Notes under the pieces: model-generated
Databases searched by the model: none
What the model was told of the DNA's origin: nothing
The model's input: the letters and a program-made list of their open reading frames with translations, nothing else
Part shown: in pieces, positions 49,379-62,175 of the stretch
Layout: every line of letters starts with the position of its first letter
Numbering within the stretch: the stretch's first letter is position 1
From: Euonymus europaeus
Taxonomy: Eukaryota; Streptophyta; Magnoliopsida; Celastrales; Celastraceae
Assembly (NCBI GenBank): GCA_963580455.1
Contig: OY756967.1
Coordinates: 13,042,501-13,106,500 of the forward strand
Length of the DNA: 64,000 nt
Direction: 5' to 3'
Program-made: the position numbers and the translations under genes

Positions 49379-52300
49379 AAAATTTAACATAAAAGAACAA
49401 TAAAAAGGGTACACCGAGCAACTTTTATAGTCCGAATTTGCTCAAGTCTCTCTATGGAGGAGCTTTTAACGGTTTTGTCCATTTGTCATAGAAAGTTGGT
49501 GTTTTGGCATCGAAATAATCTTCGAAGCTCATTTTCGTAAAATTTAACATAGAAGAACAATAAAAAGTGTACACCGAGCAACTTTGATAATCCGAAGTTG
49601 CTCAACTTTCTCTATCGATGAGCTTTTAACGGTTTTGTCCATTTCTCATAGAAAGTTGGTGTTTCGGTATCGAAATAATCCTGGAAGCTCATTTTCGTAA
49701 AATTTAACATAGAAGAACAACAAAAAGTGTACACCGAGCAACTTTGATAGTCCAAAGGTTCTCAACTCTCTCTATGGAGGAACTTTTAACGGTTTTGTCC
49801 ATTTTTCATAGAAAGTTGGTGTTTTGGTATCGAAATAATCCTGGAAACTCATTTTCGTAAAATTTAACAAAAAAGAACAATAAAAAGGGTACACCGAGCA
49901 ACTTTGATTGTCCGAAGTTGCTCAATTCTTTCTAAGGACGAGCTTTTAACGGTTTTGTCTAATTGTCATATAAAGTTAATATTTTGGCATCAAAATAATC
50001 TTGGAAGCTTATACTCGTAAAATTTGACTTAGTATAACAATATAAAGTGTACACCGAGCAACTTTGATTGTCCGAAGTTGCTCAACTCTCTCTATGGAGG
50101 ACCTTCTACGGTTTTGTCCATTTGTCACAGAAAGTTGGTGTTTTCGCATCGAAATAATCCTGAAAGCTCATTTTCGTAAAATTTAACATAGAAGAACAAT
50201 AAAAAATGTACACCGAGCAACTTTGATAGTCCGAAGTTGCTCAACTCTCTCTATGGAGGAGCTTTTAACGTTTTTTTCCATTTTCATAGAAAGTTGGTGT
50301 TTTGGCATCGAAATAATCCTGGAAGCTCATTTTCGAAATAAACATGCGAGCTCATTTTCGTAAAATTTAACATAAATGAACAATAAAAAGTGTACACCGA
50401 GCAACTTTGATTGTCCAAAGTTGCTCAACTCTTTCTGTGGAGGAGCTTTTAACGGTTTTGTCCATTTGTCATAGAAATTTAATGTTTTGGAATCGAAATA
50501 ATCTTGGAAGCTTATACTCGTAAAATTTGACTTAGTAGAACAATATAAATTGTACACCGAGCAACTTTGATTGTCCGAAGTTGCTCAACTCTCTCTATGG
50601 AGGTGATTTTAACGGTTTTATCCATTTGTCATAGAAGGTTGGTGTTTTCGCATCGAAATAATCCTGGAAGCTCATTTTCGTAAAATTTATCATAAAAGAA
50701 TAATAAAAAGTGTACACTGAGCAACTTTGATTGTCCAAAGATGCCCAACTCTTTCTATGGAGGTGCTTTTAACGGTTTTGTCCATTTGTCATAGAAAGTT
50801 AATGTTTTGTCATCGAGATAATCCTGGAAGCTTATACTCGTAAAATTTGACTTAGTAGAACTATATAAAGTGTACACCGAGCAACTTTGATTGTCCGAAG
50901 TTGCTCAACTCTCTCTATGGTGGAGCTTTTAACGGTTTTTTCCATTTGTCATAGAAAGTTAATGTTTTGGCATCGAAATAATCTTGGAAACTTATACTCT
51001 TAAAATTTGACTTAGTAGAACAATATAAAGTGTACACCGAGCAACTTTGATTGTCCGAAGTTGCTCAACTCTCTCTATGGAGGAGCTTTTAACGGTTTTG
51101 TCCATTTGTCATAGAAAGTTGGTGTTTTGGCATCGAAATAATCCTGGAAGCTCATTTTGGTAAAATTTAACTTAGAAGAACAATAAAATTGTACACCGAG
51201 CAACTTTGATAGTCCGAAGTTTCTCAACTCTCTCCATGGAGGAGCTTTTAACGGTTTTGTCCATTTGTCATAGAAAGCTGGTGTTTTGGCATCGAAATAA
51301 TCCGGGAAGCTCATTTTCGTAAAATTTAACATAAAAGAACAATAAAAAGGGTACTCCGAGCAACTTTGATTGTCCGAAGATTCTCAACTCTTTCTATGGA
51401 GGAGCTTTTAACGGTTTTGTCCATTTGTCATAGAAAGTTAATGTTTTGGCATCAAAATAATCTTGGAAGCTTATACTCATAAAATTTGACTTAGAAGAAC
51501 AATATAAGGTGTACACCGAGCAACTTTGATTGTCCGAAGTTTCTCAACTCTCTCTATGGAGGAGCTTTTAACGGTTTTGTCCATTTTTTATAGAAAGTTA
51601 ATGTCTTGGCATCGAAATAATCTTGGAAGCTTATACTCGTTAAATTTGACTTAGTAGAACAATATAAAGTGTACACCGAGCAATTTTGATTGTCCGAAGT
51701 TGCTCAACTCTCTCTATGGAGGAGCTTTTAACGGTTTTGTCCATTTGTCATAGAAAGTTGATGTTTTGGCATCGAAATTATTCTGGAAGCTCATTTTCGT
51801 AAACTTTAACTTAGAAGAACAATAAAAAGCGTACACCGCGCAACTTTGATAGTCCGAAGTTTCTCAACTCTCTATATGGAGGAGCTTTTAACGGTTTTGT
51901 CCATTTATCATAGAAAGCTGGTGTTTTGGCATCGAAATTATTCTGGAAGCTCATTTTCGTAAAACTTAACTTAGAAGAACAATAAAAAGCGTACACCGCG
52001 CAACTTTGATAGTCCGAAGTTTCTCAACTCCCTCTATGGAGGAGCTTTTACGGTATTGTCCATTTGTCATATAAAGCTGGTGTTTTGGCATCGAAATAAT
52101 CCTGGAAGCTCATTTTCGTAAAATTTAACATAAAAGAACAATAAAAAGGGTACACCGAGCAACTTTGATAGTCCGAAGTTGCTCAACTCTCTCTATGGAG
52201 GAGGTTTTAACGGTTTTGTCCATTTGTCATAGAAAGTTGGTGTTTTGGCATCGATATTATTCTGGAAGCTCATTTTCGTAAACTTTAACTTAGAAGAACA

Positions 52301-52758
52301 ATAAAAAGCGTACACCGCGCAACTTTGATAGTCCGAAGTTTCCAACTCTCTATATGGAGGAGCTTTTAACGGTTTTGTCCATTTGTCATAGAAGGCTGGT
52401 GTTTTGGCATCGAAATTATTCTGGAAGCTCATTTTCGTAAAATTTAACTTAGAAGAACAATAAAAAGCGTACACCGCGCAACTTTGATAGTCCGAAGTTT
52501 CTCAACTCTCTCTATGGAGGAGCTTTTAACGTTATTGTCCATTTGTCTTAGAAAGCTGGTGTTTTGGCATCGAAATAATCCTGGAAGCTCATTTTCGTAA
52601 AATTTAACATAAAAGAACAATAAAAAGGGTACACCGAGCAACTTTTATAGTCCGAAGTTGCTCAACTCCCTCTATGGAGGAGCTTTTAACGGTTTTGTCC
52701 TTTTGTCATAGAAAGTTGGTGTTTTGGCATCGAAATAATTCTTGAAGCTCATTTTCGT
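49379..52758 (+). repeat. 21-mer super-repeat, copy 1 (3380 bp)
   Basis: Landmarks 50327/53707, 51075/54455 and 51811/55191 are 3380 bp apart. The length is 21 x 160 + 20: one +25 insertion and five one-base losses, near 50102, 50281, 51186, 52048 and 52341. The loss near 52341 (GTTTCCAACTC) is private to this copy; the other copy has GTTTCTCAACTC near 55720. Confidence 0.85.
50336..50360 (+). repeat. 25-bp register-shift insertion, third occurrence
   Basis: This is the same junction with one change (AAATAAACATGCG instead of AAATAATCATGCG). The monomer before it has CCATTTTCATAG, one base short. Confidence 0.9.
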
Positions 52759-55700
52759 AAAATTTAACATAAAAGAACAATAAAAAGGGTACACCGAGCA
52801 ACTTTTATAGTCCGAATTTGCTCAAGTCTCTCTATGGAGGAGCTTTTAACGGTTTTGTCCATTTGTCATAGAAAGTTGGTGTTTTGGCATCGAAATAATC
52901 TTCGAAGCTCATTTTCGTAAAATTTAACATAGAAGAACAATAAAAAGTGTACACCGAGCAACTTTGATAATCCGAAGTTGCTCAACTTTCTCTATCGATG
53001 AGCTTTTAACGGTTTTGTCCATTTCTCATAGAAAGTTGGTGTTTCGGTATCGAAATAATCCTGGAAGCTCATTTTCGTAAAATTTAACATAGAAGAACAA
53101 CAAAAAGTGTACACCGAGCAACTTTGATAGTCCAAAGGTTCTCAACTCTCTCTATGGAGGAACTTTTAACGGTTTTGTCCATTTTTCATAGAAAGTTGGT
53201 GTTTTGGTATCGAAATAATCCTGGAAACTCATTTTCGTAAAATTTAACAAAAAAGAACAATAAAAAGGGTACACCGAGCAACTTTGATTGTCCGAAGTTG
53301 CTCAACTCTTTCTAAGGACGAGCTTTTAACGGTTTTGTCTAATTGTCATATAAAGTTAATATTTTGGCATCAAAATAATCTTGGAAGATTATACTCGTAA
53401 AATTTGACTTAGTATAACAATATAAAGTGTACACCGAGCAACTTTGATTGTCCGAAGTTGCTCAACTCTCTCTATGGAGGACCTTCTACGGTTTTGTCCA
53501 TTTGTCACAGAAAGTTGGTGTTTTCGCATCGAAATAATCCTGAAAGCTCATTTTCGTAAAATTTAACATAGAAGAACAATAAAAAATGTACACCGAGCAA
53601 CTTTGATAGTCCGAAGTTGCTCAACTCTCTTTATGGAGGAGCTTTTAACGTTTTTTTCCATTTTCATAGAAAGTTGGTGTTTTGGCATCGAAATAATCCT
53701 GGAAGCTCATTTTCGAAATAAACATGCGAGCTCATTTTCATAAAATTTAACATAAATGAACAATAAAAAGTGTACACCGAGCAACTTTGATTGTCCAAAG
53801 TTGCTCAACTCTTTCTGTGGAGGAGCTTTTAACGGTTTTGTCCATTTGTCATAGAAATTTAATGTTTTGGAATCGAAATAATCTTGGAAGCTTATACTCG
53901 TAAAATTTGACTTAGTAGAACAATATAAATTGTACACCGAGCAACTTTGATTGTCCGAAGTTGCTCAACTCTCTCTATGGAGGTGATTTTAACGGTTTTA
54001 TCCATTTGTCATAGAAGGTTGGTGTTTTGGCATCGAAATAATCCTGGAAGCTCATTTTCGTAAAATTTATCATAAAAGAATAATAAAAAGTGTACACTGA
54101 GCAACTTTGATTGTCCAAAGATGCCCAACTCTTTCTATGGAGGTGCTTTTAACGGTTTTGTCCATTTGTCATAGAAAGTTAATGTTTTGTCATCGAGATA
54201 ATCCTGGAAGCTTATACTCGTAAAATTTGACTTAGTAGAACTATATAAAGTGTACACCGAGCAACTTTGATTGTCCGAAGTTGCTCAACTCTCTCTATGG
54301 TGGAGCTTTTAACGGTTTTTTCCATTTGTCATAGAAAGCTAATGTTTTGGCATCGAAATAATCTTGGAAACTTATACTCTTAAAATTTGACTTAGTAGAA
54401 CAATATAAAGTGTACACCGAGCAACTTTGATTGTCCGAAGTTGCTCAACTCTCTCTATGGAGGAGCTTTTAACGGTTTTGTCCATTTGTCATAGAAAGTT
54501 GGTGTTTTGGCATCGAAATAATCCTGGAAGCTCATTTTGGTAAAATTTAACTTAGAAGAACAATAAAATTGTACACCGAGCAACTTTGATAGTCCGAAGT
54601 TTCTCAACTCTCTCCATGGAGGAGCTTTTAACGGTTTTGTCCATTTGTCATAGAAAGCTGGTGTTTTGGCATCGAAATAATCCGGGAAGCTCATTTTCGT
54701 AAAATTTAACATAAAAGAACAATAAAAAGGGTACTCCGAGCAACTTTGATTGTCCGAAGATTCTCAACTCTTTCTATGGAGGAGCTTTTAACGGTTTTGT
54801 CCATTTGTCATAGAAAGTTAATGTTTTGGCATCAAAATAATCTTGGAAGCTTATACTCATAAAATTTGACTTAGAAGAACAATATAAGGTGTACACCGAG
54901 CAACTTTGATTGTCCGAAGTTTCTCAACTCTCTCTATGGAGGAGCTTTTAACGGTTTTGTCCATTTTTTATAGAAAGTTAATGTCTTGGCATCGAAATAA
55001 TCTTGGAAGCTTATACTCGTTAAATTTGACTTAGTAGAACAATATAAAGTGTACACCGAGCAATTTTGATTGTCCGAAGTTGCTCAACTCTCTCTATAGA
55101 GGAGCTTTTAACGGTTTTGTCCATTTGTCATAGAAAGTTGATGTTTTGGCATCGAAATTATTCTGGAAGCTCATTTTCGTAAACTTTAACTTAGAAGAAC
55201 AATAAAAAGCGTACACCGCGCAACTTTGATAGTCCGAAGTTTCTCAACTCTCTATATGGAGGAGCTTTTAACGGTTTTGTCCATTTATCATAGAAAGCTG
55301 GTGTTTTGGCATCGAAATTATTCTGGAAGCTCATTTTCGTAAAACTTAACTTAGAAGAACAATAAAAAGCGTACACCGCGCAACTTTGATAGTCCGAAGT
55401 TTCTCAACTCCCTCTATGGAGGAGCTTTTACGGTATTGTCCATTTGTCATATAAAGCTGGTGTTTTGGCATCGAAATAATCCTGGAAGCTCATTTTCGTA
55501 AAATTTAACATAAAAGAACAATAAAAAGGGTACACCGAGCAACTTTGATAGTCCGAAGTTGCTCAACTCTCTCTATGGAGGAGGTTTTAACGGTTTTGTC
55601 CATTTGTCATAGAAAGTTGGTGTTTTGGCATCGATATTATTCTGGAAGCTCATTTTCGTAAACTTTAACTTAGAAGAACAATAAAAAGCGTACACCGCGC

Positions 55701-56138
55701 AACTTTGATAGTCCGAAGTTTCTCAACTCTCTATATGGAGGAGCTTTTAACGGTTTTGTCCATTTGTCATAGAAGGCTGGTGTTTTGGCATCGAAATTAT
55801 TCTGGAAGCTCATTTTCGTAAAATTTAACTTAGAAGAACAATAAAAAGCGTACACCGCGCAACTTTGATAGTCCGAAGTTTCTCAACTCTCTCTATGGAG
55901 GAGCTTTTAACGGTATTGTCCATTTGTCATAGAAAGCTGGTGTTTTGGCATCGAAATAATCCTGGAAGCTCATTTTCGTAAAATTTAACATAAAAGAACA
56001 ATAAAAAGGGTACACCGAGCAACTTTTATAGTCCGAAGTTGCTCAACTCTCTCAATGGAGGAGCTTTTAACGGTTTTGTCCATTTGTCATAGAAAGTTGG
56101 TGTTTTGGCATCGAAATAATTCTTGAAGCTCATTTTCT
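52759..56138 (+). repeat. 21-mer super-repeat, copy 2 (about 3380 bp)
   Basis: This copy follows copy 1 closely and ends near 56138. There CTTAAAATTTAACGTAG replaces the CGTAAAATTTAACATAA that continues from the end of copy 1. The start point could lie some tens to hundreds of bases either way because the flanking monomers are similar. Confidence 0.83.
53716..53740 (+). repeat. 25-bp register-shift insertion, fourth occurrence
   Basis: This copy lies 3380 bp after the third occurrence and shares its AAATAAAC variant, with a further change at its last base (CATTTTCA). No such insertion is seen right of this point. Confidence 0.9.
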
Positions 56139-56830
56139 TAAAATTTAACGTAGAAGAACAATAAAAAGTGTACACCGAGCAACTTTGATAGTCCGAAGTT
56201 GCTCAACTCTCTCTATGGAGGAGCTTTTAACGGTTTTGTCCATTTGTCATAGAAAGTTGGTGTTTTGGCATCGAAATAATCCTGAAAGCTCATTTACGTA
56301 AAATCTAACATAGAAGAACAATAAAAAGTGTACACCGAGCAACTTTGATAGTCCGAAGTTGCTCAACTCTCTCTATGGAGGAGCTTTTAACGGTTTTGTC
56401 CATTTGTCATAGAAAGTTGGTGTTTTGGCAGCGAAAAAATCCTGGAAGCTCATTTTCGTAAAATTTAACATAGAAGAACATTAAAAAGTGTACACCGAGC
56501 AACTTTGAAAATCCGAAGTTGCTCAACTTTCTCTATCGATGAGCTTTTAACGGTTTTGTCCATTTCTCATAGAAAGTTGGTGTTTTGGTATCGAATTAAT
56601 CCTGGAAGCTCATTTTCGAAAAATTTAACATAGAAGAACAATAAAAAGTGTACACCGAGCAACTTTGATAGTCCAAAGTTGCTCAACTCTCTCTATGGAG
56701 GAACTTTTAACGGTTTTGTCCATTTGTCATAGAAAGTTGGTGTTTTGGTATCGAAATAATCCTGGAAACTCATTTTCGTAAAATTTAACATAAAAGAACG
56801 ATAAAAAGGGTACACCGAGCAACTTTGATT
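56139..56830 (+). repeat. Unduplicated B/C-type satellite segment
   Basis: These four to five monomers of types B and C include one with TCTATCGATGAGC (56536). That variant also marks 39328, 45752, 49614, 52994 and 62934. The segment resembles 62.6-63.2 kb at a spacing of about 6398 bp (40 x 160 - 2). Confidence 0.7.
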
Positions 56831-59800
56831 GTCCGAAGTTGCTCAACTATTTCTAAGGACGAGCTTTTAACGATTTTGTCCATTTGTCATATAAAGTTAA
56901 TGTTTTGGCATCAAAATAATCTTGGAAGCTTATACTCGTAAAATTTGACTTAGTATAACAATATAAAGTGTACACCGAGCAACTTTGATTGTCCGAAGTT
57001 GCTCATCTCTCTCTATGGAGGAGCTTCTACGGTTTTGGCCATTTGTCATAGAAAGTTAGTGTTTTCGCATCGAAATAATCCTGAAAGCTCATTTTCCTAA
57101 AATTTAACATAGAAGAACAATAAAAAGTGTACACCGAGCAACTTCGATAGTCCGAAGTTGCTCAACTCTCTCTATGGAGGAGCTTTTAACGGTTTTTTCC
57201 ATTTTTCATAGAAAGTTGGTGTTTTGGCATCGAAATAATCCTGGAAGCTCATTTTCGTAAAATTTAACATGGAAGAACAATAAAAAGTGTACACCGAGCA
57301 ACTTTGATAGTCCGAAGTTGCTCAACTCTCTCTATGGAGGAGCTTTTAACGGTTTTGTCCATTTGTCAAAGAAAGTTGGTGTTTTGAAATCGAAATAATC
57401 ATGCAAGCTCATTTTCATAAAATTTAACATAAAAGAACAATAAAAAGTGTACACCGAGCAACTTTGATTGTCCGAAGTTGCTCAACTCTTTCTATGGAGG
57501 AGCTTTTCACGGTTTTGTCCATTTGTCATAGAAATTTAATGTTTTGGCATCAAAATAATCTTGGAAGCTTATACTTGTAAAATTTGACTTAGTAGAACAA
57601 TATAAATTGTACACCGAGCAACTTTGATTGTCCGAAGTTGCACAACTCTCTCTGTGGAGGTGTTTTTAACGGTTTTGTCCATTTGTCATAGAAAGTTGGT
57701 GTTTTGGCATCGAAATAATCCTGGAAGCTCATTTTCGTAAAATTTGACATAAAAAAATAATTAAAAGTGTACACTGAGCAACTTTGATTGTCCAAAGATG
57801 CCCAACTCTTTCTATGGTGGTGCTTTTAACGGTTTTGTCCATTTGTCATAGAAAGTTAATGTTTTGTCATCGAGATAATCCTGGAAGCTTATACTCGTAA
57901 AATTTGACTTAGTAGAACTATATAAAGTGTACACCGAGCAACTTTGATTGTCCGAAGTTGCTCAACTCTCTCTATGGTGGAGCTTTTAACGGTCTTTTGC
58001 ATTTGTCATAGAAAGTTAATGTTTTGTCATCGAAATAATCTTGGAAACTTATACTCGTAAAATTTGACTTAGTAGAACAATATAAAGTGTACACCGAGCA
58101 ACTTTGATTGTCCGAAGTCGCTCAACTCTCTCTATGGACGAGCTTTTAACGGTTTTGTCCATTTGTCATAGAAAGTTGGTGTTTTGGCATCGAAATAATC
58201 CTGGAAGCTCATTTTCGTAAAATTTAACTTAGAAGAACAATAAAAAGTGTACACCGAGCAACTTTGATAGTCCGAAGTTTCTCAACTCTCTCCATGGAGG
58301 AGCTTTTAACAGTTTTGTCCATTTGTCATAGAAAGCTGGTGTTTTGGCATCGAAATAATTCGGGAAGCTCATTTTCGTAAAATTTAACATAAAAGAACAA
58401 TAAAAAGGGTACACCGAGCAACTTTGATTGTCTGAAGTTTCTCAACTCTTTCTATAGAGGAGCTTTTAACGGTTTTGTCCATTTGTCATAGAAAGTTAAT
58501 GTTTTGGCATCAAAATAATCTTGGAAGCTTATACTCGTAAAATTTGACTTAGTAGAACAATATAAAGTGTACACCGAGCAACTTTGATTGTCCGAAGTTT
58601 CTCAACTCTCTCTATGGAGGAGCTTTTAACGGTTTTGTCCATTTTTTATAGAAAGTTAATGTCTTGGCATCGAAATAATCTTGGAAGCTTATACTCGTTA
58701 AATTTGACTTAGTAGAACAATATAAAGTGTACACCGAGCAATTTTGATTGTCCGAAGTTGCTCAACTCTCTCTATGGAGGAGCTTTTAACGGTTTTGTCC
58801 ATTTGTCATAGAAAGTTGGTGTTTTGGCATCGAAATAATTCTTGAAGCTCATTTTCTTAAAATTTAACGTAGAAGAACAATAAAAAGTGTACACCGAGCA
58901 ACTTTGATAGTCCGAAGTTGCTCATCTCTCTTTATGGAGGAGCTTTTAACGGTTTTGTCCATTTGTCATAGAAAGTTGGTGTTTTGGCATCGAAATAATC
59001 CTGAAAGCTCATTTACGTAAAATTTAACTTAGAAGAACAATAAAAAGTGTACACCGAGCAACTTTGATAGTCCGAAGTTTCTCAACTCTCTCCATGGAGG
59101 AGCTTTTAACGGTTTTTGTCCATTTGTCATAGAAAGCTGGTGTTTTGCCATCGAAATAATTCGGGAAGCTCATTTTCGTAAAATTTAACATAAAAGAAAA
59201 ATAAAAAGGGTACACCGAGCAACTTTGATTGTCTGAAGTTTCTCAACTCTTTCTATGGAGGAGCTTTTAACGGTTTTGTCCATTTGTCATAGAAAGTTAA
59301 TGTTTTGGCATCAAAATAATCTTGGAAGCTTATACTCTTAAAATTTGACTTAGTAGAACAATATAAAGTGTACTCCGAGCAACTTTGATTGTCCGAAGAT
59401 TCTCAACTCTTTCTATGGAGGAGCTTTTAACGGTTTTGTCCATTTGTCATAGAAAGTTAATGTTTTGGCATCAAAATAATCTTGGAAGCTTATACTCATA
59501 AAATTTGACTTAGAAGAACAATATAAGGTGTACACCGAGCAACTTTGATTGTCCGAAGTTTCTCAACTCTCTCTATGGAGGAGCTTTTAACGGTTTTGTC
59601 CATTTTTTATAGAAAGTTAATGTCTTGGCATCGAAATAATCTTGGAAGCTTATACTCGTTAAATTTGACTTAGTAGAACAATATAAAGTGTACACCGAGC
59701 AATTTTGATTGTCCGAAGTTGCTCAACTCTCTCTATGGAGGAGCTTTTAACGGTTTTGTCCATTTGTCATAGAAAGTTGATGTTTTGGCATCGAAATTAT

Positions 59801-60189
59801 TCTGGAAGCTCATTTTCGTAAACTTTAACTTAGAAGAACAATAAAAAGCGTACACCGCGCAACTTTGATAGTCCGAAGTTTCTCAACTCTCTATATGGAG
59901 GAGCTTTTAGCGGTTTTGTCCATTTATCATAGAAAGCTGGTGTTTTGGCATCGAAATTATTCTGGAAGCTCATTTTCGTAAAACTTAACTTAGAAGAACA
60001 ATAAAAAGCGTACACCGCGCAACTTTGATAGTCCGAAGTTTCTCAACTCCCTCTATGGAGGAGCTTTTACGGTATTGTCCATTTGTCATATAAAGCTGGT
60101 GTTTTGGCATCGAAATAATCCTGGAAGCTCATTTTCGTAAAATTTAACATAAAAGAACAATAAAAAGGGTACACCGAGCAACTTTGATA
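56831..60189 (+). repeat. 21-mer unit of 3359 bp, copy 1 (mosaic)
   Basis: The CAACTATTTCTAAGGACGAG monomer near 56845 returns 3359 bp later (21 x 160 - 1). Bases 56831-58815 are closely repeated in copy 2. The rest is patchwork: a five-monomer (801-bp) local duplication links the monomers at 58414 and 59215, and 59360-60180 matches part of the 3380-bp super-repeat (GTACTCCGAGC and GAAGATTCTC, as at 54730). Confidence 0.75.
57136..57163. other. Inverted repeat with 11-bp arms
   Basis: Arms GAGCAACTTCG and CGAAGTTGCTC flank ATAGTC. One T-to-C change relative to the usual B monomer extends the pairing. Copies with the same form lie at 60495-60522 and 63534-63561. Confidence 0.88.
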
Positions 60190-62175
60190 GTCCGAAGTTG
60201 CTCAACTATTTCTAAGGACGAGCTTTTAACGATTTTGTCCATTTGTCATATAAAGTTAATGTTTTGGCATCAAAATAATCTTGGAAGCTTATACTCGTAA
60301 AATTTGACTTAGTATAACAATATAAAGTGTACACCGAGCAACTTTGATTGTCCGAAGTTGCTCATCTCTCTCTATGGAGGAGCTTCTACGGTTTTGGCCA
60401 TTTGTCATAGAAAGTTAGTGTTTTCGCATCGAAATAATCCTGAAAGCTCATTTTCCTAAAATTTAACATAGAAGAACAATAAAAAGTGTACACCGAGCAA
60501 CTTCGATAGTCCGAAGTTGCTCAACTCTCTCTATGGAGGAGCTTTTAACGGTTTTTTCCATTTTTCATAGAAAGTTGGTGTTTTGGCATCGAAATAATCC
60601 TGGAAGCTCATTTTCGTAAAATTTTACATGGAAGAACAATAAAAAGTGTACACCGAGCAACTTTGATAGTTCGAAGTTGCTCAACTCTCTCTATGGAGGA
60701 GCTTTTAACGGTTTTGTCCATTTGTCAAAGAAAGTTGGTGTTTTGAAATCGAAATAATCATGCAAGCTCATTTTCATAAAATTTAACATAAAAGAACAAT
60801 AAAAAGTGTACACCGAGCAACTTTGATTGTCCGAAGTTGCTCAACTCTTTCTATGGAGGAGCTTTTCACGGTTTTGTCCATTTGTCATAGAAATTTAATG
60901 TTTTGGCATCAAAATAATCTTGGAAGCTTATACTTGTAAAATTTGACTTAGTAGAACAATATAAATTGTACACCGAGCAACTTTGATTGTCCGAAGTTGC
61001 ACAACTCTCTCTGTGGAGGTGTTTTTAACGGTTTTGTCCATTTGTCATAGAAAGTTGGTGTTTTGGCATCGAAATAATCCTGGAAGCTCATTTTCGTAAA
61101 ATTTGACATAAAAAAATAATAAAAAGTGTACACTGAGCAACTTTGATTGTCCAAAGATGCCCAACTCTTTCTATGGTGGTGCTTTTAACGGTTTTGTCCA
61201 TTTGTCATAGAAAGTTAATGTTTTGTCATCGAGATAAACCTGGAAGCTTATACTCGTAAAATTTGACTTAGTAGAACTATATAAAGTGTACACCGAGCAA
61301 CTTTGATTGTCCGAAGTTGCTCAACTCTCTCTATGGTGGAGCTTTTAACGGTCTTTTGCATTTGTCATAGAAAGTTAATGTTTTGTCATCGAAATAATCT
61401 TGGAAACTTATACTCGTAAAATTTGACTTAGTAGAACAATATAAAGTGTACACCGAGCAACTTTGATTGTCCGAAGTCGCTCAACTCTCTCTATGGACGA
61501 GCTTTTAACGGTTTTGTCCATTTGTCATAGAAAGTTGGTGTTTTGGCATCGAAATAATCCTGGAAGCTCATTTTCGTAAAATTTAACTTAGAAGAACAAT
61601 AAAAAGTGTACACCGAGCAACTTTGATAGTCCGAAGTTTCTCAACTCTCTCCATGGAGGAGCTTTTAACGGTTTTGTCCATTTGTCATAGAAAGCTGGTG
61701 TTTTGGCATCGAAATAATTCGAGAAGCTCATTTTCGTAAAATTTAACATAAAAGAACAATAAAAAGGGTACACCGAGCAACTTTGATTGTCTGAAGTTTC
61801 TCAACTCTTTCTATGGAGGAGCTTTTAACGGTTTTGTCCATTTGTCATAGAAAGTTAATGTTTTGGCATCAAAATAATCTTGGAAGCTTATACTCGTAAA
61901 ATTTGACTTAGTAGAACAATATAAAGTGTACACCGAGCAACTTTGATTGTCCGAAGTTTCTCAACTCTCTCTATGGAGGAGCTTTTAACGGTTTTGTCCA
62001 TTTTTTATAGAAAGTTAATGTCTTGGCATCGAAATAATCTTGGAAGCTTATACTCGTTAAATTTGACTTAGTAGAACAATATAAAGTGTACACCGAGCAA
62101 TTTTGATTGTCCGAAGTTGCTCAACTCTCTCTATGGAGGAGCTTTTAACGGTTTTGTCCATTTGTCATAGAAAGT
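60190..62175 (+). repeat. 21-mer unit of 3359 bp, copy 2, repeated part
   Basis: Landmarks 57589/60948 and 58229/61588 give the 3359-bp spacing. Few changes are seen, such as T58350/C-free variants near AATTCGGG (here AATTCGAG). After about 62175 a type-E monomer (AAATTATTCTGG) takes the place of the AATAATTCTTG monomer at 58830 in copy 1, so the duplication ends there. Confidence 0.78.
60495..60522. other. Inverted repeat with 11-bp arms, second copy
   Basis: Same arms and spacer as at 57136, displaced by the 3359-bp unit length. Confidence 0.88.

Noticed and set aside
52193..52474. Longest minus-strand open frame (93 codons), with family members of 61-85 codons throughout the window sharing a FTKMSFQ-like stretch.
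   Set aside because: The apparent protein family is the translation of the satellite consensus. Length follows local indels rather than selection, and copies break freely.
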